This document shows, in pieces, positions 36,032 to 45,200 of a DNA stretch of 64,000 bases (its first letter is position 1; every line of letters starts with the position of its first letter). The position numbers and the translations under genes were made by a program. The DNA is from Deltaproteobacteria bacterium. GTDB taxonomy: Bacteria > Myxococcota_A > Polyangia > Polyangiales > Houyiibacteriaceae. The stretch lies in NCBI GenBank assembly GCA_017644045.1, contig JAEPMI010000007.1:1-64000 (forward strand), written 5' to 3'. The notes beneath the pieces were generated by a model. The model was not told where the DNA came from and did no database searches. It saw only the letters and a program-made list of their open reading frames with translations.

Positions 36032-37333
36032 TCAAATCCCGGCCGTGATCTGGAGCCACCACAGCTCGTTGCGAACGCCACCGATCTCTTCGTCACCGGA
36101 GAAGTGGGTCTCCATCTCTCGGTTGATCTGGTAGTTGAACTGGACCCGCAGCGACTGCTCGCCCGTCGGGAACCAGTTCAGCCCGAACGTCAAGCGGTAG
36201 CGGGTGGGCGCGTTGTCGGAGTCGAGGAACCCGGCGGGCGGCACGTAGCCCGGCGTCGAGGGGCCGCCCCCGAGGAGCGTCCCGTCGGCCGGCGAGTTCG
36301 GGTTCACGTAGTCGAAGCGCGCCAGCACCTCGAGCTCGTGCTTCTTGGGCAGGAGCATGTCCGGGAGCACGTACTGGGCCTGGAAGTGCGCGCCGGTGCT
36401 GTGGAAGAGCGGCGGCGGGCTGTCGCCCATCTCCTCGAGCTCGGTCAGTCCGCAGAAGTCGTAGCCGAACTGGCCTTCGGTCGCGCGGCTGTTGCGGAAC
36501 CAGGTGAACGCCCCCGAGACGTAGAGCCCCTGCCAGCGAGCTTCCAGGTCGACGTTGAAGCCGCGGTTCCAGACCGCCCGGTCATCGCAGTTCGAGTAGA
36601 CCGAGCCACCGACCGCGACGCGAAGGAGCGTGTTGCGCGCGATGTCCGACTCCTGGTCTGCGCCCTCCGGGTAGCCGAGGACGTGGAGCCGAAGCCGCGC
36701 CGCGTAGAGGTAGGCGTCGTCGTTGTTGCCCGTCTGGTTCGCACCGCGGCCGAGGAACACGCCGGCCTGGTACTCGAACACCGGCATCATCGACGAGGGG
36801 CTCAGGTCGCCGATGCGGCCGTGGAGCATGCCGCCGAGATCACGGGGGCTCAGGTAGCGGAGGAAGGGTCGGAAGCCGCCGAGCGGCGTGTAGGTGGGCC
36901 GGTCGATGAACCCGAGGTTCAGCTCGTTGAACGAGTAGGCGAGCAGGAAGGGGATCAGGAACTGGCCGATCCGTACGTTGGCCCACTGGTGCGCGGTGAA
37001 GTCGACGAACGCGTCCGCGAGGAGCGGCGTCGGTGCCAACTCCACCTCGGTGCGCAGCCGGAGCCACCAGAGCGGCTGGGCGTTGAAGCCGAGACGAGCG
37101 CGCTGGACCACGAACGAGTTGTCGCTCCGGCCGGCGTACTCGTCCGCCTGCCGGAAGACGATGCCCGGTTGGGTGAACGCCGTGAAGGCGACGAAGCGCG
37201 TCGGCTCCTCCCCTTCCTCGGTCTCCTCTTCCCAGATGTTGATGTCCGCCTCGGCCGTGGCCGGAGCGAAGACGGAGGACATCGCCACCAGGCCGACGAG
37301 GGCGATCGTCACGCGACGGATCAGGTTCACCAC
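36032..37333 (-). CDS. OprP/OprO-like outer-membrane porin
   Basis: 433 aa from the GTG at 37333 (GGGG 3 nt upstream; a second GTG at 37330). Signal peptide of about 29 residues ending ATAEA. The mature protein has porin-like alternating strands with the phosphate-selective porin pattern: QRARLGFNAQPLWWLRLRTEVE early, then RIGQFLIPFLLAYSFNELNLGFIDRP and LRVQFNYQINRE. It ends WWLQITAGI. Probably takes up phosphate or other anions across the outer membrane. First gene of the minus-strand run; its upstream region has a Pho-box-like 7-4-7 repeat 55 nt away. Confidence 0.8.
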   Translation of the reverse strand: MVNLIRRVTIALVGLVAMSSVFAPATAEADINIWEEETEEGEEPTRFVAFTAFTQPGIVFRQADEYAGRSDNSFVVQRARLGFNAQPLWWLRLRTEVELAPTPLLADAFVDFTAHQWANVRIGQFLIPFLLAYSFNELNLGFIDRPTYTPLGGFRPFLRYLSPRDLGGMLHGRIGDLSPSSMMPVFEYQAGVFLGRGANQTGNNDDAYLYAARLRLHVLGYPEGADQESDIARNTLLRVAVGGSVYSNCDDRAVWNRGFNVDLEARWQGLYVSGAFTWFRNSRATEGQFGYDFCGLTELEEMGDSPPPLFHSTGAHFQAQYVLPDMLLPKKHELEVLARFDYVNPNSPADGTLLGGGPSTPGYVPPAGFLDSDNAPTRYRLTFGLNWFPTGEQSLRVQFNYQINREMETHFSGDEEIGGVRNELWWLQITAGI

Positions 37334-37388
37334 GGCCCCCTGATACAGCAGCAAACCGCACCGGTCCACGCGTTCGGCCGCGTCGACC

Positions 37389-37406
37389 GTGACGCCTTTG
37401 TGACGG
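37389..37406 (-). promoter_or_regulatory. Pho-box-like PhoB site upstream of the porin operon
   Basis: On the minus strand this reads CCGTCACAAAGGCGTCAC: two 7-bp repeats (CCGTCAC, GCGTCAC) with a 4-bp spacer, the exact layout of a PhoB half-site pair. As I recall it, the E. coli phoA box is CTGTCATAAAGTTGTCAC, agreeing at 14 of 18 positions. It lies 55 nt before the porin start. No convincing -10 follows. Confidence 0.65.
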
Positions 37407-37413
37407 CTCTGGG

Positions 37414-37431
37414 GAGTCACCTCTTCGTCAC
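37414..37431 (+). promoter_or_regulatory. Pho-box-like PhoB site upstream of the acyltransferase gene
   Basis: GAGTCACCTCTTCGTCAC: two 7-bp repeats (GAGTCAC, TCGTCAC) spaced by 4 bp, oriented toward the plus-strand gene whose ATG is 45 nt on. It is 7 nt from the oppositely oriented site, giving a divergent arrangement. The repeats are weaker than those of the partner site. Confidence 0.5.
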
Positions 37432-37476
37432 GTCGGCGTCGCCACTCGCGCACCAAACCGGCCGCAGGTTTCGCGC

Positions 37477-38232
37477 ATGTCGACCGCACTCTCGCCGCTG
37501 CCTCGTGCCGCCCTCCCCCTTCCGACGCCCTCCTCCGTGGGGCGGGCGTCTCGCCGCTTGTCGCGAGCCGGGATGTTCGTGGCGGAGACCCTCTTCCGCT
37601 TCGGCCGCGAGCCCACCGACTCGGTCCGCGAGCGCGCCGATCGTCTCCGGTGGGTCGCCGAGAACCTCGCCGCGCTCCACGGTCTCGACATCCGCGTGAA
37701 GGGCCCGGAGCCGGACGGCCCATGTGCGCTCGTCGCCAACCACCTCGGCTACCTCGATCCCGTCGCGATCCTCGCCCACGTACCCTGCATCCCGATCGCG
37801 AAGGCCGAGGTGGCGGACTGGCCGCTCCTCGGCGAGATCGGCGAAGCGACCGGCTGTCTCTTCGTCCGACGGGAGTGCGCGATGAGCGGCGCCGCCGTGC
37901 TCCGTGGTGCGCTCCGCTGCCTGGACGCTGGCGTTCCGGTGCTCGCCTTCCCGGAGGGCACGACCACCGCGGGCGACCGGGTCTTGCCCTTCTTCCGAGG
38001 CCTCTTCGGCGTCGCACGAATCGCCGACGTGCCGGTGGTTCCGATGACCGTTCGCTACTTCGACGGAACTCGACCGTGGATCGGCAACGACCCCTTCGTG
38101 CCGCACTACCTCCGAACCGCGGCCTCCGCGCGCGGCCGCGTGGAGGTGACCTTCCACGCGCCCATTGCGGCGAAGGGATCGCCCGAGGTCATCGCCGAGC
38201 GCGCGCGCGAGGCCATCGCGAGCGCTCTCTGA
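37477..38232 (+). CDS. PlsC-type 1-acylglycerol-3-phosphate / lyso-ornithine-lipid acyltransferase (OlsA-like)
   Basis: 251 aa. The PlsC HX4D motif is N88-H89-LGYL-D94 with AKAEVADWPLLGEI and FPEGTTT further on, all in the right order, so an acyl-ACP/CoA-dependent O-acyltransferase of the inner membrane. It could make phosphatidic acid. However, an OlsB-type ornithine N-acyltransferase lies two genes on and a Pho-box-like site lies upstream. That makes OlsA, which converts lyso-ornithine lipid to ornithine lipid, the better guess. Confidence 0.85.
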   Translation: MSTALSPLPRAALPLPTPSSVGRASRRLSRAGMFVAETLFRFGREPTDSVRERADRLRWVAENLAALHGLDIRVKGPEPDGPCALVANHLGYLDPVAILAHVPCIPIAKAEVADWPLLGEIGEATGCLFVRRECAMSGAAVLRGALRCLDAGVPVLAFPEGTTTAGDRVLPFFRGLFGVARIADVPVVPMTVRYFDGTRPWIGNDPFVPHYLRTAASARGRVEVTFHAPIAAKGSPEVIAERAREAIASAL

Positions 38233-38240
38233 GCCCGTCC

Positions 38241-39257
38241 ATGAGCCGCACCTTTCGGGAGCTCGGGGAGCTCGACCGGCTGCTGGGGAAGCTCGGCGGC
38301 CAGGCACGGGTGTCGACGCTCGCGCGCGTCGAGGCCGCAGAAGGATCGTGGCCGATTCACGGGATCGTCCTCGGCACCACCGATCGAAGCGCACCGACGC
38401 TCGCGATCGTCGGTGGCGTGCACGGGCTGGAGCGGATCGGCACCCGGGTGGTGCTCGCGTATCTGCACACCCTGAGCGAGCTGCTCGACTGGGACAGCGT
38501 GCTGCAGAAGACGCTCGAGCGGAGCCGACTGGTGTTCGTGCCGCTCGTGAACCCAGGCGGCCTCTTTCTGCGACGCCGCGCGAACCCGAACGGCGTCGAC
38601 CTGATGCGCAACGCGCCGGTGCACCCGGAGAGTCACGGAACGCCGCTGCTCGGCGGCCAGCGCATCTCCTCCCGGATCCCTTGGTACATGGGAAGGCCCG
38701 AGCACGCGATGGAGGTCGAGGCCCGCGCGCTCTGCGACTTCATGGAGGCCGAGCTCTTCGGCGCCCAGGTCGCGGTCGCCTGCGACGTGCACAGCGGCTT
38801 CGGCTTCGTCGACCGGCTGTGGTTTCCCTACGCGCGGACCCGGCGGCCCTTCCATCACCTGCCCGAGATGCTCGCCCTCACGCGCCTCCTCGACGCGACC
38901 CTGCCGAACCACGTGTACGCGATCGAGCCGCAGGCCCGGAGCTACACCATCGCCGGCGATCTCTGGGACCACCTCTACGATGGCTTTCGGAGTGCAGCGC
39001 CCGAGCGCGTCTTCCTGCCGCTCACCCTCGAGATGGGCTCCTGGACCTGGCTGAAGAAGAACCCGCGGCAAGCGCTCAACGCCCTGGGCGGCTTCAACCC
39101 GCTGGTCCCCCATCGACTACGCCGCACCTTGCGCCGGCACCTGCTCCTCTTCGACTTCCTCCACCGCGCCACCGCCAGCCCCGACTCGTGGGCCCGCCCC
39201 GACACCGACCTCCGCGACCGACTCGGCGCCGCAGCCTTCGAGCGCTTCTACGGCTGA
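38241..39257 (+). CDS. M14-family zinc carboxypeptidase/deacylase-like protein
   Basis: 338 aa, ATG 8 nt after the acyltransferase. M14 zinc ligands: HGLE in AIVGGVHGLERIGTRV (His and Glu) and the later His in ACDVHSGFGF. Substrate-site motif NPNGVDLMRN and catalytic Glu candidate in LTLEMGSWTW. No signal peptide, so cytoplasmic. M14 relatives remove C-terminal residues or hydrolyse N-acyl amino acids (succinylglutamate desuccinylase, aspartoacylase). Being between two acyl-lipid genes, an N-acyl amino-acid substrate is tempting, but unproven. Confidence 0.8.
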   Translation: MSRTFRELGELDRLLGKLGGQARVSTLARVEAAEGSWPIHGIVLGTTDRSAPTLAIVGGVHGLERIGTRVVLAYLHTLSELLDWDSVLQKTLERSRLVFVPLVNPGGLFLRRRANPNGVDLMRNAPVHPESHGTPLLGGQRISSRIPWYMGRPEHAMEVEARALCDFMEAELFGAQVAVACDVHSGFGFVDRLWFPYARTRRPFHHLPEMLALTRLLDATLPNHVYAIEPQARSYTIAGDLWDHLYDGFRSAAPERVFLPLTLEMGSWTWLKKNPRQALNALGGFNPLVPHRLRRTLRRHLLLFDFLHRATASPDSWARPDTDLRDRLGAAAFERFYG

Positions 39258-39265
39258 CCAGAAGG

Positions 39266-39366
39266 ACGGGGACGATCGTCTTCTTGTTCGTCTTTCGTTC
39301 TCGCACGCCCCATGGAAACCGACCCGAACGGCCCTTCTCACGGGGACGATCGTCTTCTTGTTCGTC
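39266..39366. repeat. 27-bp perfect direct repeat pair around a GACGATCGTC palindrome
   Basis: Copies at 39266-39292 and 39340-39366 are identical over 27 bp, starting ACGGGGACGATCGTCTTC; each holds the 10-bp palindrome GACGATCGTC. They lie in the 317-nt gap between the M14 and OlsB-like genes. REP-like in appearance and unrelated to the repeats near the RAYT. Otherwise the gap shows only the dyad at 39461-39492. Confidence 0.8.
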
Positions 39367-39460
39367 GTTTCGCGATCCTCTCGCGCATGCGAACGGCGGT
39401 CACGGCTGTCGCTCCGAGAGTCAGCCGTGTGCCTCGGCATGACCCTCCAGCGAAGGTCGA

Positions 39461-39492
39461 GTGACGAGCCCATGGCGCCATCGCCTCGTCAC
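39461..39492. promoter_or_regulatory. Inverted repeat upstream of the OlsB-like gene
   Basis: GTGACGAG (39461-39468) and CTCGTCAC (39485-39492) are perfect 8-bp arms separated by 16 nt, 82 nt before the ATG. The GTCAC cores recall those of the Pho-box-like sites but the arms are inverted rather than direct. A candidate regulator-binding site or hairpin. Confidence 0.35.
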
Positions 39493-39574
39493 GGGCCCTT
39501 CACCGCGCTCTCGCACGGCGTGGGCAGAGCAGCACCCAGGGCCCGCCAACGAACCCGGGCCGAAGGAGATCCCC

Positions 39575-40390
39575 ATGCAAGCCCTCTCCCTGGAAACGCA
39601 GCTCCAGCCCTCCTACCCGCAGCACCCTTCGTCGGTGCCCGCCGGAAGCCTGAAGGCTGGCCGCTACACGCTCCGCTTCGCTCAGAGCGCCGCCGACCTC
39701 GTCGCCGTCCAACGGCTCCGCTACGAGGTCTTCAACCTCGAGCTCGGCGAGGGCCTGGCGATCGCGCACCGCCTCGGCCGCGACGAAGACGAGTTCGACC
39801 ACCGCTGCCACCACCTGATCGTCGAGCACGCCACGGACGGCGTCGTCGGCACCTACCGCTTCATGACCGGCGCGATGGGCCGGACCCTCGGCGGCTTCTA
39901 CTCCGAGACCGAGCTCGACTTCGCGCCGCTCCCCGACGAGCTCTGCCTTCGGGCCGTCGAGCTCGGCCGCGCGTGCGTGGCTTCCCGCCATCGGCAGGGC
40001 CGCGTCATCCACCTGCTCTGGCAGGGCATCGCCCGCTACCTCGTCTGGAACGAGGCCCGCTACCTCTTCGGCTGCGCCTCCGTGGCCGGCGTGGAGCCCG
40101 GAGCCGCCCGCGCGCTGGCCGCCGAGCTGTCCGCGCGAAAGCTGATGCACCCCACCTACCGCCTCGAGGCGCTGCCCGAGCTCCGCTGCCCGGAGGGTCC
40201 AATCGCTCACGACGCGCCCGAGGTCCCGCCGCTCCTCGAGAGCTACCTGCACCTCGGTGCGCGGATCGCGAGCGAGCCCGCCCTCGACCGCGCATTCGGC
40301 GTCACGGACTTCTTCGTCATCCTCGACACCGACCAGCTCAAGGAGTCGGTGCGCCGCTCGTTCTTCGCGCGCGCCGAACGCTGGTGCTGA
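39575..40390 (+). CDS. olsB: OlsB-type L-ornithine N-alpha-acyltransferase
   Basis: 271 aa from the ATG at 39575 with GGAG 7 nt upstream. GNAT-fold with OlsB family patterns: LRFAQSAADLVAVQRLRYEVFNLELG, then DEDEFDHRCHHLIVEH, VVGTYRFMTG, GGFYSETELDF, ELGRACVASRHR and LWQGIARYLVWNEARYLFGCAS. OlsB attaches a 3-hydroxy fatty acid to ornithine, giving lyso-ornithine lipid; OlsA then completes the phosphorus-free ornithine lipid that many bacteria make when phosphate is scarce. The C-terminal ~50 residues exceed the short alphaproteobacterial enzymes. Same strand as the acyltransferase and M14 genes but 317 nt away. Confidence 0.85.
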   Translation: MQALSLETQLQPSYPQHPSSVPAGSLKAGRYTLRFAQSAADLVAVQRLRYEVFNLELGEGLAIAHRLGRDEDEFDHRCHHLIVEHATDGVVGTYRFMTGAMGRTLGGFYSETELDFAPLPDELCLRAVELGRACVASRHRQGRVIHLLWQGIARYLVWNEARYLFGCASVAGVEPGAARALAAELSARKLMHPTYRLEALPELRCPEGPIAHDAPEVPPLLESYLHLGARIASEPALDRAFGVTDFFVILDTDQLKESVRRSFFARAERWC

Positions 40391-40407
40391 TCAGCGGAGG
40401 CCGCTGA
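40391..40407. terminator. Hairpin at the olsB / hypothetical gene convergence
   Basis: TCAGCGG AGG CCGCTGA: a perfect 7-bp stem with a 3-nt loop starting right at the two abutting stop codons. It lacks a T-tract, so termination is possible rather than shown. Confidence 0.35.
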
Positions 40408-42085
40408 GCGGTCGCCACGACGCGCCATCGCGCGTCTCGATGACCCACAGATCCGTGCCGTCACGCGCGCCGAGCGCCAGGCGGCCACCGCGAGCTCCCA
40501 TCACCGGCGGTCCGCAGAACCCACCCTCGTCGCTCGTGCACGCGGCGGGCGCAGGCTCGTCGGTCGCGTCGCCGCCGACCCATCGCGCGATCCGGATCTG
40601 CGTGCCCTCGCCGCGGTCGTACGCCACGACCAACGCGTCACCGAGCGCGGCGGCTCGCGCGTGCTCGGCGTCGGCGATCACGCCGAGCTCCGCGCACCCA
40701 GCCGCGCAGCGGAACACGCCCGTTGCGTTCGCCCGCCGCACCAAGACCGCCGCGCTCGTCTCGTCGCCGGACAGCTCCACGCCCTCGCCCGCAGCCACGG
40801 TGCCGACCGCCTGCAGCCCTTCGTCGGTCACCCGGTGGATCCGGATGGTGCCGCCCACCCGCTCGGCGAGCCACGTCCCTCGAAGGATGGGCTCACCCGC
40901 GGCCAGATGCGCCACTCCGCTCGGCAGGATCACGGCGGGCCCGTCACCGAGCTCCGTCGACTCGCTCGCCACGATCGGTCGCGGGCCCTCTTCCTCGGAC
41001 TCGTCTCGCTCGGTCTCTTCCTCCGCGGGGGCCAGCGCTCCCGGGAAGGAACGCAGCGCCCGACCCGGACTCTCGTCGTCACCGGTGGTGGCTGCGACGA
41101 TCCACACGTTCCCTTCCCCGTCCGCCCGGACGTGCGTCGCGGTCGGTCCAGCGGGATGGGCCCCCATCCAGATCGGGTCGGGCGTCACGTCCGTGTCGTC
41201 GGTGAGGAAGGCGACGCCGCTGGCCTGCCGGGCGCAGTCCGGAGCGCAGCGCGCATCGGGCGTCCGCCACACCAGCAGCGGCCAGCGCTCCGAGGCGCCG
41301 AACGCATCGACCAACGCGGGCTTGCGCAGCCTGCGCATGTCCACGCGACCGCCGCCGACGCGGACCCAGGAGATACCCCGCTCGTCCATGGCCCGGATCT
41401 CGAGCCCATCGCCACGCGGCTCCATCCAGACGTCCGCGTCCTCGGCCGCGCGGAGCGGGACCCGCTCGGGCCTCAGCGTCGCCGTCGCTTCGGGGAGCTC
41501 GATGAGCGGGTCCTCGAGCCCGATGTAGACGTCGGCCTCCTCGCTCCAGATCGTCAGCGCCGCCTGCAGTCGCTGCACCGCCAAGCGTGGTCGGCTCGGC
41601 ACCGTGCCCCCGCGGTCAGCCCCCTCGGCGGCTGCCAGCTCGTCCCGGACCATCGCCGCCGCCCGGCGCACCTCGCCCTCGGCGTGCCGGGTGTCGGGGA
41701 AGAGCCAGAAGATCTCCTCCGGGGCCACCTCACCGAGCTCGTCGGCGCAGTGCATCGGCCAGTTCTCCGGCGCCGCGCGGAAGGCATCGATGTACGCCTG
41801 TTCCTCGCCCGGAGGCAGCGCGAGCCCTGGATCGTCGGCGAGCCGCCCACCCCAGAGGCACGCGGTGAGCTCCCCGAACGCCTCCCGGCCGGCCATCGCG
41901 CGGTGTCTGCCGCGGAAGTAAGGGCCGCCCACCAGGAGCGCGAAAACCAGCGCATTTCCTGCGAAAATCGCGAGGATCAGCCGTCGGCGACGCTTGGCCT
42001 GGGCGGCGATCTTCGCGACCTCGGGGTCGAGCGCTCGAGCGGTGGCCACGGCGGGAGAGTGGCCCCGGGCGCTTGCGCCGTCCAC
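40391..42085 (-). CDS. Hypothetical single-pass membrane protein
   Basis: 564 aa from a GTG at 42085; a GTG at 42049 is the alternative. Residues about 30-60 are a basic patch (KRRRR) followed by one membrane helix (LILAIFAGNALVFALLVGG). The outer region begins with helices and ends, from about residue 210, in repeated beta-strand blocks (WMEPRGDGLEIRAMDERG, NVWIVAATTGDDESPGR, RIHRVTDEGLQAVG, LVVAYDRGEGTQIRIARW) resembling beta-propeller blades, with an acidic loop. No family named. It abuts the olsB stop with no gap. Confidence 0.65.
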   Translation of the reverse strand: MDGASARGHSPAVATARALDPEVAKIAAQAKRRRRLILAIFAGNALVFALLVGGPYFRGRHRAMAGREAFGELTACLWGGRLADDPGLALPPGEEQAYIDAFRAAPENWPMHCADELGEVAPEEIFWLFPDTRHAEGEVRRAAAMVRDELAAAEGADRGGTVPSRPRLAVQRLQAALTIWSEEADVYIGLEDPLIELPEATATLRPERVPLRAAEDADVWMEPRGDGLEIRAMDERGISWVRVGGGRVDMRRLRKPALVDAFGASERWPLLVWRTPDARCAPDCARQASGVAFLTDDTDVTPDPIWMGAHPAGPTATHVRADGEGNVWIVAATTGDDESPGRALRSFPGALAPAEEETERDESEEEGPRPIVASESTELGDGPAVILPSGVAHLAAGEPILRGTWLAERVGGTIRIHRVTDEGLQAVGTVAAGEGVELSGDETSAAVLVRRANATGVFRCAAGCAELGVIADAEHARAAALGDALVVAYDRGEGTQIRIARWVGGDATDEPAPAACTSDEGGFCGPPVMGARGGRLALGARDGTDLWVIETRDGASWRPLSGLR

Positions 42086-42264
42086 CTCGGCGGATGGAAG
42101 AACCTGGGCACTTCCGCTGTCATGGGTGCATGGCCCCTCGACGCGACGAGCGCTCGGCCCTTGCCTCCCAGCGCCCTGGCTCGCCGAAGCCCCGGTGGCT
42201 ATGCTCTGCTTCGCCGCGCGCGGTACGGCCGCTCGACGACGTCAGTCCCGAGAGAAAGAAGAGA

Positions 42265-45200
42265 ATGAACTCGATCAAGCGCCTCTGGAAGCCCCTGCTC
42301 GCCCTGAGCGCAGTGGCCACGGCGTTCCTGCTGACCTTCGGATGGCCCCCCCGCAATGGGCTCCAGGTCGACCTCGATGGTTCGGGCCGCGCTCAAGCGG
42401 CGGCCAACATGGATCCCTATGATCTCACGCGGTTGAAGGTGCTCAACCGCGCCCTCTTCGAGGTGAAGGACCACTACGTCGAGCCCGATCGGATCGACTA
42501 CCAGCGGATGTTCCTCGCGGGACTGAACGCGATCCAGCGCGCCGTCGCCCCGGTCATCGTCCACTACGCGGAGGGCCAGGAGAGCCTCGAGGTCCAGGTC
42601 CGGAACGAGCGCCGCAGCTTCGGCGTCTCCGTCGACAGCCCCTGGTCGCTCGCCCGCCGCTACAAGGAGGTCTTCGGGTTCCTCCAGGCCGAGCTCGCTG
42701 GCGAAGAGGTCGATCTGCGCGACATCGAGTACGCGGCCGTCAACGGCATGCTGCGCACCCTCGACCCGCACACCGTGCTGCTCACCCCGGACGTCTTCGA
42801 GGAGATGCAGATGAGCACCCGCGGCGAGTTCGGCGGCCTCGGCATCGTCATCTCGATCCGCGACGGGCACCTCACCATCATCCGGCCGATGCCGGGCACC
42901 CCGGCCGAGCGCGCGGGCCTCGAACGGATGGACCGCATCGTGAAGATCAACGAGGAGTCCACGCTCAACATGCCGCTCACCGAGGCGGTCGATCGGCTCC
43001 GCGGTCCGCCCGGTTCGCAGGTGAACGTCTGGATCCGCCGCCGCCAGCCCAACGGCAACTGGTCCAACCCACGCCGCGTCGAGCTGACCCGCGCCGTGAT
43101 CCACATCGACTCCGTCGAGCACCGGATGCTCGGTGACGGGATCGGCTACGTCAGCATCAACAACTTCCAGGGGAACACCCACGAGGACCTGCAGCGGGCG
43201 CTCGCCGACCTGCACGAGCAGAACCTTGAGGGCCTGGTCCTCGATCTGCGCGACAACCCCGGCGGGCTGCTCGACCAGGCGGTCCGCGTGGCGGACACCT
43301 TCCTCTCGAGCGGCACCATCGTGCGCACCTCGTCCCCGGACGAGCGGCAGCGCGACGAGAAGTTCGCGCGGCCCGAGGGCACCGAGCCGGACTACCCGAT
43401 GGTGGTCCTGATCAACGGCTCCAGCGCCTCGGCGTCGGAGATCGTCGCCGGCGCGCTCAAGAACCACGACCGCGCGCTCATCGTGGGCCAGCGCTCCTTC
43501 GGCAAGGGCTCCGTGCAGGTCCTGCAGAACTTCCAGGACGGCTCGGCGCTCAAGCTGACCATCGCTCAGTACCTCACGCCCGGTGACGTCTCGATTCAGG
43601 GCGTCGGCATCGTGCCGGACATCGGCATCGACCCGATGACCGTCGACGAAGAGGACATGGACCTCGACATCGACCCCGAGTCCTACCTCCGCGAGGCCGA
43701 CCTCGCGTCGCACCTGACGAACCAGCGCGCCCGCGACGGCCTGCGTCCCTCGATCGTGCTCCGCTACTACCTCAACCGCGAGATGCGCCAGCGTCTGCGC
43801 GAGGCCGACCCGCGGGACAACGAGAACGAGGAGGAGGACGAGTTCCTCACCCGCTTCGCCAAGCACCTCCTCACCGACGTGGAGCACTCGCGCCGACCGG
43901 ACATGCTCACGGACGCCGCCGACGTCATCGCCGAGGTCAGCGACCGCGAGATGAACCGCGCCATCGCCGACCTTCGCCGCCTCGGCGTCGACTGGAGCGC
44001 GGGCACCGACCAGGGCCCCTCGACCGTCCAGGTCGAGGTCAGCGCCACTCCGGGCGAGACCGTCCGCGCGGGTGACCCCTTCGGCTTGAAGGTCCGCGTG
44101 ACCAACACCGGCGACAAGCCGCTCTTCCGCCTCCGCGCGGTCACCGAGAGCGACTACCGCCTCTTCGACGACCGGGAGCTCGTCTTCGGGCGGCTCGACC
44201 CGGGTCAGACGCGGGAGTGGACCACCACCCTCGGTGTCTGCGAGTCCGACGAGAACGAGCGTCGGCAGTGCCGGCTCCCGAAGGACATGCCGGATCGCGC
44301 CGACGGCGTGAAGGTCGTCTTCCAGGAGGAGCACGGCCACGCGCCCGAGACCGTCGAGATCCGCACCCAGGTGCAGGCGCTCGCGCGGCCGCAGTTCGCG
44401 TACTCGGTGCACGTCGCCGACGACGTCGAGGGCAACGGCGACGGCCTGCTCCAGCGGGGCGAGAAGGCCAGCCTCTACCTGCGCGTGAAGAACGTCGGTG
44501 AGGGGCAGAGCTTCGAGACCCACGCGAACCTCCGGAACCTCTCGGGGCGCGGCATCGTGCTGACGGCGGGTCGCTTCCGCATCGACGACATCGCGCCCGG
44601 GGAGGAGAAGGTCGTCCGCTTCCTCTTCGAGGTGCTGGGCGACTTCGAGCGCGACCAGGCGAAGCTCGAGATCTCGGTCATCGACGCCGACCTGCGCGAG
44701 TCGGTCAACGAGAACGTGGAAGTGCCCATCGCCGCGCGCGGCCAGGCCCCGCAGAGCCGCAGCGGCCGGGTCACCCTCGCCGACGGCGCCGAGGTGCGTG
44801 CCCACCCGAGCGCGGACGCACCGCTCCTCGGGCGGGTGCGCGGTGGCGCCCTGCAGCTCACCGCTCAGGCCACCGCGAACGGCTTCATCCGCGTCGAGCT
44901 CGGCGACGAGGAACCCGGTTGGGTCGCCGCCGACTCGGCCAACGGCCGCGGTCGCGGTGGGCGGTTGAGCCGCAGCTACGACCACATGCCGCCCGAGCTC
45001 ACCGTCGAGCACGGTGGCGAGCTGGTCACCCGCAGTGACTCGATCCGGATCCACGGCAGCGCTCGCGACGACCACCAGGTCCGCGACCTCTACATCTACG
45101 CCGGCTCGCAGAAGGTCTACTACGACTCGAACGAGGGCGACGACGACACCCGCTCCATGAGCTTCGACACCGAGGTGCCGCTGCACGGAGGCGTGAACTA

